A stretch of DNA of 64,000 nucleotides from DAHUYF01 sp035553515 (GTDB lineage Bacteria; Pseudomonadota; Alphaproteobacteria; ATCC43930; CGMCC-115725). Of the stretch, positions 60,308-64,000 are shown in pieces (position 1 is the first letter of the stretch; each line of letters opens with the position of its first letter). The stretch is taken from NCBI GenBank assembly GCA_035553515.1, contig DATNDG010000096.1, positions 1-64,000 on the forward strand, in the 5' to 3' direction. A program made the position numbers and the translations under genes. A model generated the notes under the pieces. It searched no databases. It had not been told where the DNA came from and was given only the letters and a program-made list of their open reading frames with translations.

Positions 60308-61144
60308 ATGCAATCCGTGAATTCACATGACGTATTCGTAGATTTGATGCCGCAGACTCAGCCTTACATAGAAGTCGCGAGCCTTGCCCATCGCTACAGC
60401 CGGTCACGGCCCGTCCTGGAGCGGGTCGATCTCGGCGTTGCCGAGGGCGAGATCGTCGCCGTGGTGGGCCGCAGCGGCAGCGGCAAGTCGACTCTGCTCC
60501 AGCTGCTCGCCGGCTTCGCGCGGCCTTCGGAGGGCCGCATCGCGATTGCCGGCCGCCCGGTCGTGGCGCCGTCGCCGGCCTGCGTCCTGATGTTCCAGGA
60601 GCCGTCGCTCTATCCCTGGATGACCGTGGCCGAGAACATCGCCGTCGGCCTCGAATTCGCCGGTCGCGGCCGGCACGCGGGCGAGCGCGTCAAGACGCTC
60701 CTCAAGCTGGTGCAGCTCGAGGATTTCGCCGACGTCAATGTGCAGCGCCTCTCGGGCGGCCAGCAGCAGCGCGTGGCCTTTGCCCGCTCGCTTGCGCCCG
60801 AGCCCGAGGTGCTGCTGCTCGACGAGCCCTTCTCCGGGCTCGATCCGCTGACCCGCGTGGCGCTGCAGCACGAGGTGCGGCAGATCGCGCGCCGGCTCGG
60901 GCTCACGCTGATCATCGTCACCCATGATTTCGAGGAGGCGATCACACTGGCCGATCGCGTCCTGGTCCTGGCCGGGCGACCCGGGCGGATCGTCGACGAG
61001 CTGCCGATCCGGCTGGACACGCCGCGCCCGCGCGACTCTGCCGATTTCCGGCGGACGCGCGCCCGCCTCGCCGAGCTCTTCCACCGCGCCGAGCACGCCG
61101 ACGCACCGGGATTTCCCGAGCCGGCCCGCCTCGCCGTCGGCTAA
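60308..61144 (+). CDS. NitT/TauT-type ABC transporter ATP-binding protein
   Basis: ABC ATPase of 278 aa (265 if ATG 60347 is used). The motifs are Walker A GRSGSGKSTLLQ, the Q-loop in LMFQEPSLYPWMTV, signature LSGGQQQRVAFARSL, Walker B VLLLDEPFSGLD and switch His in VTHDFEE. Sequence style fits the nitrate/sulfonate/taurine family (SsuB/TauB-like). An AT-rich segment at 60255-60290 directly upstream is the likely promoter region (AATAAT at 60268-60273). Translation could begin at 60308 or 60347; neither has a clear ribosome site. First gene of the transporter operon. Confidence 0.87.
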   Translation: MQSVNSHDVFVDLMPQTQPYIEVASLAHRYSRSRPVLERVDLGVAEGEIVAVVGRSGSGKSTLLQLLAGFARPSEGRIAIAGRPVVAPSPACVLMFQEPSLYPWMTVAENIAVGLEFAGRGRHAGERVKTLLKLVQLEDFADVNVQRLSGGQQQRVAFARSLAPEPEVLLLDEPFSGLDPLTRVALQHEVRQIARRLGLTLIIVTHDFEEAITLADRVLVLAGRPGRIVDELPIRLDTPRPRDSADFRRTRARLAELFHRAEHADAPGFPEPARLAVG

Positions 61145-61174
61145 CGCTCCTTTCGCCCCAAAGCAGGTTTTGTC

Positions 61175-62401
61175 ATGGACGAGAATGATTTTCCTTTGAC
61201 CCGTGCAGCGCTCGGCCGCGTGTCGCGGCGCGATCTTCTCGACTACTTCGCGGCGGGCGGCCTCGCGGCGCTGGCCGCTGCGGCGCCCGGGCGGGCGGCC
61301 GCAGCCGAGGGCGACGACACGGTGCGCATTGGCTATCTGCCGATCACCGACGCCGCTTCGCTCCTGGTCGCGCATGCGCAGGGCTATTTCGAGCAGGAAG
61401 GGCTGAAGGTTGCGAAGCCGACCTTGATCCGCGGCTGGGCGGAGATCGCCGAAGGCTTCGCGGCGCGCCGCTTCAACGTCGTCCACCTGCTCAATCCGGT
61501 GCCGATGTGGATGCGCTACAACAACCGCATCCGCGCCAAGATCGTCGCCTGGGGCCACACCAACGGCTCCGGCATCGTCGTCGGTCAGCACACAGGGATC
61601 AAAAGCTTCGCCGATCTCGGCGGCAAGCAGATCGCGGTGCCGTTCTGGTATTCCAATCACAACATCATGCTGCAGATGGCGCTGCGCGCCGCGGGCGTCA
61701 AATCGGTGATCAGGTCGCAGACCGCGAAGCTCGCGCCCGACGAGTGCAATCTTCAGGTCATGGCGCCGCCGGAGATGACCGCCGGGCTCGCCGCGCGCAA
61801 GATCGACGGCTACATCGTCGCCGAGCCCTTCAACGCGCTGGGCGAGATGAAGGCCAAGGCGCGCATGCTGCGCTTTACCGGCGATATCTGGAAGAACCAT
61901 CCGTGCTGCGTCATCACCATGCACGAGGACGACATCGTGGCGCGGCCGGCATGGACGCAGAAGATCGTCAACGCCATCGTCCGCGCCGAGATCTACGCCG
62001 CGCAGCACCGCGAGGAAGTGGCGAAGATGCTCTCGGCCGACGGCAAGGGCTACCTGCCCGTGCCCGGCAACGTCGTCGACCGCGCCATGAACTACTACGA
62101 TGTCGGCTTCTACGGCCCGACCCACGCGCTCGAGCACGAGGCGCAGTGGCACAACCACCGCATCGATTTCCAGCCCTGGCCCTATCCCTCGGCGACGAAG
62201 CTGGTGGTCGAGGCCATGAACAAGACGGTGGTTGCCGGCGACACCACATTTCTCAAGAACCTGGATCCCGATTTCGTCGCCAAGGATCTGGTCGATTACG
62301 ACCATGTCCGCGCCGCGCTCGCCAAGTTTCCCGACTGGGAGAAGGCGGTGGGTGTCGATCCTGCCCATGCCTTCGAGCGCAAAGAGGTCATCGCCTTATG
62401 A
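61175..62401 (+). CDS. NitT/TauT-type ABC transporter substrate-binding protein
   Basis: Periplasmic binding protein of 408 aa. The N-terminus VSRRDLLDYFAAGGLAALAA looks like a Tat signal (Arg18-Arg19), with cleavage near AAAAEG. The mature part, VRIGYLPITDAASLLVAHAQGYFEQEGLKV, is typical of NrtA/CmpA/SsuA-like proteins. VPFWYSNHNIMLQ and GYIVAEPFNALGEMKAK also match. Ligand could be nitrate, bicarbonate, a sulfonate or an organic nitrogen compound. Its stop overlaps the permease start by ATGA. Confidence 0.87.
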   Translation: MDENDFPLTRAALGRVSRRDLLDYFAAGGLAALAAAAPGRAAAAEGDDTVRIGYLPITDAASLLVAHAQGYFEQEGLKVAKPTLIRGWAEIAEGFAARRFNVVHLLNPVPMWMRYNNRIRAKIVAWGHTNGSGIVVGQHTGIKSFADLGGKQIAVPFWYSNHNIMLQMALRAAGVKSVIRSQTAKLAPDECNLQVMAPPEMTAGLAARKIDGYIVAEPFNALGEMKAKARMLRFTGDIWKNHPCCVITMHEDDIVARPAWTQKIVNAIVRAEIYAAQHREEVAKMLSADGKGYLPVPGNVVDRAMNYYDVGFYGPTHALEHEAQWHNHRIDFQPWPYPSATKLVVEAMNKTVVAGDTTFLKNLDPDFVAKDLVDYDHVRAALAKFPDWEKAVGVDPAHAFERKEVIAL

Positions 62402-63228
62402 GCGAGCTGTCGCTGGCGCCAGGGCGGTCGGCCGGCGCTCGCGCGGAGCCGTCGCGCCGATCGGCGGTCGTGGCCGGGTTTCTTTATCCGCTTGTCGGCA
62501 TGGCGGCGCTCTTCGTCGTCTGGTGGCTTGGCGGTGCGATCGTCGCAGCCGATCCCGATCTCAATGCGTTCAGCGACTTCGCGCCCGTGCCGGCGATCGA
62601 CGCTCTCTTCCATCTCGTCGCCAGCGGCAAGATCTGGCCGCAGGCGCTGGCGAGCCTGTCGCGCATCGGCCAGGGTCTGGCGATCGCCGTGCTCATCGGC
62701 GTGCCGGTCGGCATCGCCATCGGGCGCAGCCGCAGCTTTGCGCGCATCACCCATGTGCCGTTCCAGTTCCTGCGGATGATCAGCCCGCTCGCCTGGATGC
62801 CCATCGCGGTCATGGCGTTCGCGACCTGGGATGGCGCCATCATCTTCCTCATCGCCGCCGCCGCGGTCTGGCCGATCGCCTTTGCCACCGCCAACGGGCT
62901 GCGCAAGCTGCACCCGAACTGGCACAAGGTCGCACGCAATCTCGGGGCCGGGCCCGCGCGGATGCTCTGGCGCATCACCCTGCCGGCCGTGGCGCAAGAC
63001 ATTCTCACCGGCATCCGCCTCGCCGTCGGCATCGCCTGGATCATTCTCGTGCCGGCGGAGTATCTGGGCGTCACCTCCGGGCTTGGCTACGCCATCAACG
63101 ATGCGCGCGACACGCTGCGCTACGACAATCTCGCGGCTATCGTCCTCTTCATCGGCATCCTGGGTTTCGCTATGGATAGCTGCTGCCTTGCGGTGATCCG
63201 CCGCTACGCCTGGCATCCCGAAAACTGA
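62398..63228 (+). CDS. NitT/TauT-type ABC transporter permease
   Basis: Inner-membrane permease of 276 aa with six hydrophobic helices. The EAA loop that contacts the ATPase reads ARNLGAGPARMLWRITLPAV. ATG 62398 overlaps the binding-protein stop; the frame is open far upstream (to 61507) but that part is antiphase to the binding-protein gene. Together with the two preceding genes it makes a complete importer. Forty-five bases separate it from the OsmC gene, probably in the same operon. Confidence 0.88.
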   Translation: MSELSLAPGRSAGARAEPSRRSAVVAGFLYPLVGMAALFVVWWLGGAIVAADPDLNAFSDFAPVPAIDALFHLVASGKIWPQALASLSRIGQGLAIAVLIGVPVGIAIGRSRSFARITHVPFQFLRMISPLAWMPIAVMAFATWDGAIIFLIAAAAVWPIAFATANGLRKLHPNWHKVARNLGAGPARMLWRITLPAVAQDILTGIRLAVGIAWIILVPAEYLGVTSGLGYAINDARDTLRYDNLAAIVLFIGILGFAMDSCCLAVIRRYAWHPEN

Positions 63229-63273
63229 TCCCGGCGGCGCACCCGCATTTTCTTCCAACAGAGGAGCGATTAC

Positions 63274-63804
63274 ATGGCGACCACCACCACCAAGACGCGG
63301 CTCACTCCGGTCGACGGCCAGGGCCTGGCGCAGCTCGCGGCCAAGGGCAAGTCCGATCCGAGCCAGGTGCGGACGGCGAAATGCCGGACGGTTGCCGAAG
63401 GGCGCTTCCGCCACCTCAATTACATCCGCAATCTGCCGGTGCATGTTGTGGACGAGCCGCCAGCGCTGCTGGGCGACGACACCGCGCCCAACCCGTCGGA
63501 AGCGGCGCTCGCCGCGCTCGGCTCCTGCATCTCGGTGGGCATCCATGCCAATGCTGTCCATCGCGGCATCGCGCTGACCCGCATCGAGCTCGAGCTCGAG
63601 GGCGACATCAACATCACGTCGGTCTGGGGCGTCGGTGATCTCGGGCCGAAGCCGGTGGGCTTCACCGCCGTGCGCATCCGCGCCCATGTCGAGGGTGATG
63701 CCGATCGCGCCACGCTCGACGAGCTGGTGGCGCATGCCGTGCGCTGGTCGCCGGTGACCGGCACCTTCCGCAACCCCGTTCCCGTCACCGTCGATCTTGC
63801 CTGA
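63274..63804 (+). CDS. OsmC-family protein
   Basis: OsmC/Ohr-fold protein of 176 aa. Its conserved helix has one Cys in AALGSCISVGIHANAV; a second Cys (RTAKCRTV) is in the N-terminal strand. Family members reduce organic peroxides or bind thiol-containing compounds using two cysteines; the spacing here is not that of classic Ohr. The strand FTAVRIRAHVEGDADRATLD is typical. GAGGAG precedes the ATG by 7 nt. It sits in the transporter operon and overlaps the start of the next gene by a few bases. Confidence 0.85.
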   Translation: MATTTTKTRLTPVDGQGLAQLAAKGKSDPSQVRTAKCRTVAEGRFRHLNYIRNLPVHVVDEPPALLGDDTAPNPSEAALAALGSCISVGIHANAVHRGIALTRIELELEGDINITSVWGVGDLGPKPVGFTAVRIRAHVEGDADRATLDELVAHAVRWSPVTGTFRNPVPVTVDLA

Positions 63805-64000
63805 CGATCCCGCCATCAGCGGCCGCGCGCTTCCCGGCGCGGCCGCCACGACGTTGCGCGCCCCGCCGGTCGATCTCGCGGAGGTGAGGGCGCTCGTCGT
63901 GCAGCGGCTCGCGCCGCTCGCCAACCGCATCGATCTCGAGGGCTTCTATCCCGAGGAGGTGCTGCGCGCGCTGGGCGGCGCCGGCGCTTATGGCGCGCAT
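63797..64000 (+). CDS. acyl-CoA dehydrogenase-family protein, 5' part
   Basis: The first 68 codons of a gene that runs off the window. From TTG 63797 the reading contains LAPLANRIDLEGFYPEEVLR then ALGGAGAYGAH, the N-terminal helices of acyl-CoA dehydrogenase-fold proteins (as in SfnB/DszC-like flavin monooxygenases and true dehydrogenases). The start codon is a guess based on overlap with the OsmC stop (TTGCCTGA); a later GTG is possible. It belongs to the ABC/OsmC operon, which favours use of an imported compound, perhaps organosulfur. Confidence 0.6.
   Translation, partial: MPDDPAISGRALPGAAATTLRAPPVDLAEVRALVVQRLAPLANRIDLEGFYPEEVLRALGGAGAYGAH

Noticed and set aside
60404..62368. 654-aa open frame on the minus strand
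   Set aside because: Antisense to the ABC ATPase and binding-protein genes, both with full family motifs.

Overview
The window is GC-rich DNA with densely packed genes, many ATGA or TGATG start/stop overlaps, and no rRNA, tRNA, CRISPR array, phage or insertion sequence that I can recognise. The gene content fits an alphaproteobacterium of the Hyphomicrobiales/Rhodospirillales kind: a FixL-like CHASE3 sensor kinase, an OmpA-type barrel porin, ExoP/ExoY-type exopolysaccharide genes, many CoA-ester and SDR enzymes, class III cyclases, and a TTAA-N7-TTAA (CtrA-type) site. The taxon is inferred from style, not from a marker gene.

Layout. (a) 1-6.1 kb: a SAM/cyclase/ATPase/TPR signalling protein, a CaiB-type CoA-transferase, a small secreted protein and a decayed metallo-beta-lactamase-fold gene. 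(b) 6.1-9.8 kb: a three-gene operon for a non-classical succinate dehydrogenase/fumarate reductase-like complex (flavoprotein, Fe-S protein, HdrB/SdhE-type CCG protein). (c) 9.9-12.2 kb: a coiled-coil, single-TM, SH3b protein containing three 162-bp tandem repeats. (d) 12.3-33.6 kb: an exopolysaccharide locus. Its core is an eight-gene minus-strand operon: tyrosine autokinase/co-polymerase, priming transferase, heparinase II/III-like lyase, GDP-mannose 6-dehydrogenase, GT4, beta-helix protein, AsnB-like amidotransferase and Wzy. Beside it lie a Wzx flippase, three more glycosyltransferases, a methyltransferase and a divergent LuxR-type regulator. The sugar-modifying genes suggest a Wzx/Wzy-assembled polymer containing GDP-mannuronate-derived uronic acid, possibly amidated.

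(e) 33.7-38.2 kb: an MFS permease; a small gene with its own CtrA-type box, ribosome-binding site and terminator; a VOC protein; and a histidine kinase/single-domain response regulator pair. (f) 38.3-42.2 kb: a TetR-controlled operon (ferritin-like protein, SDR, luciferase-like flavin oxidoreductase) with a clear promoter and palindromic operator. (g) 42.3-45.8 kb: OmpA-family porin, EamA transporter and a second, isolated undecaprenyl-phosphate sugar transferase. (h) 46.1-49.6 kb: a PQQ dehydrogenase, a sulfocyanin-like cupredoxin and small secreted proteins. (i) 49.7-53.1 kb: a membrane-anchored cyclase overlapping an AhpD-like gene, a metallophosphoesterase and a GlcG-family protein.

(j) 53.2-60.0 kb: an acyl-CoA set resembling peroxisomal/sterol-type beta-oxidation: alpha-methylacyl-CoA racemase, HSD17B4-like SDR, 2-enoyl-CoA hydratase 2, an HMG-CoA-synthase-like/DUF35 fusion, an SCPx-type thiolase and a frameshifted fluoroacetate-dehalogenase-like gene. 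Palindromic repeats flank it. (k) 60.3-64.0 kb: a NitT/TauT ABC transporter, an OsmC protein and the start of an acyl-CoA-dehydrogenase-family gene. The most unusual items are the HMGS-like/DUF35 protein in which the catalytic Cys appears to be Gln, placed beside a thiolase; the alginate-like but Wzx/Wzy-type polysaccharide locus; and the SdhABE-like complex.
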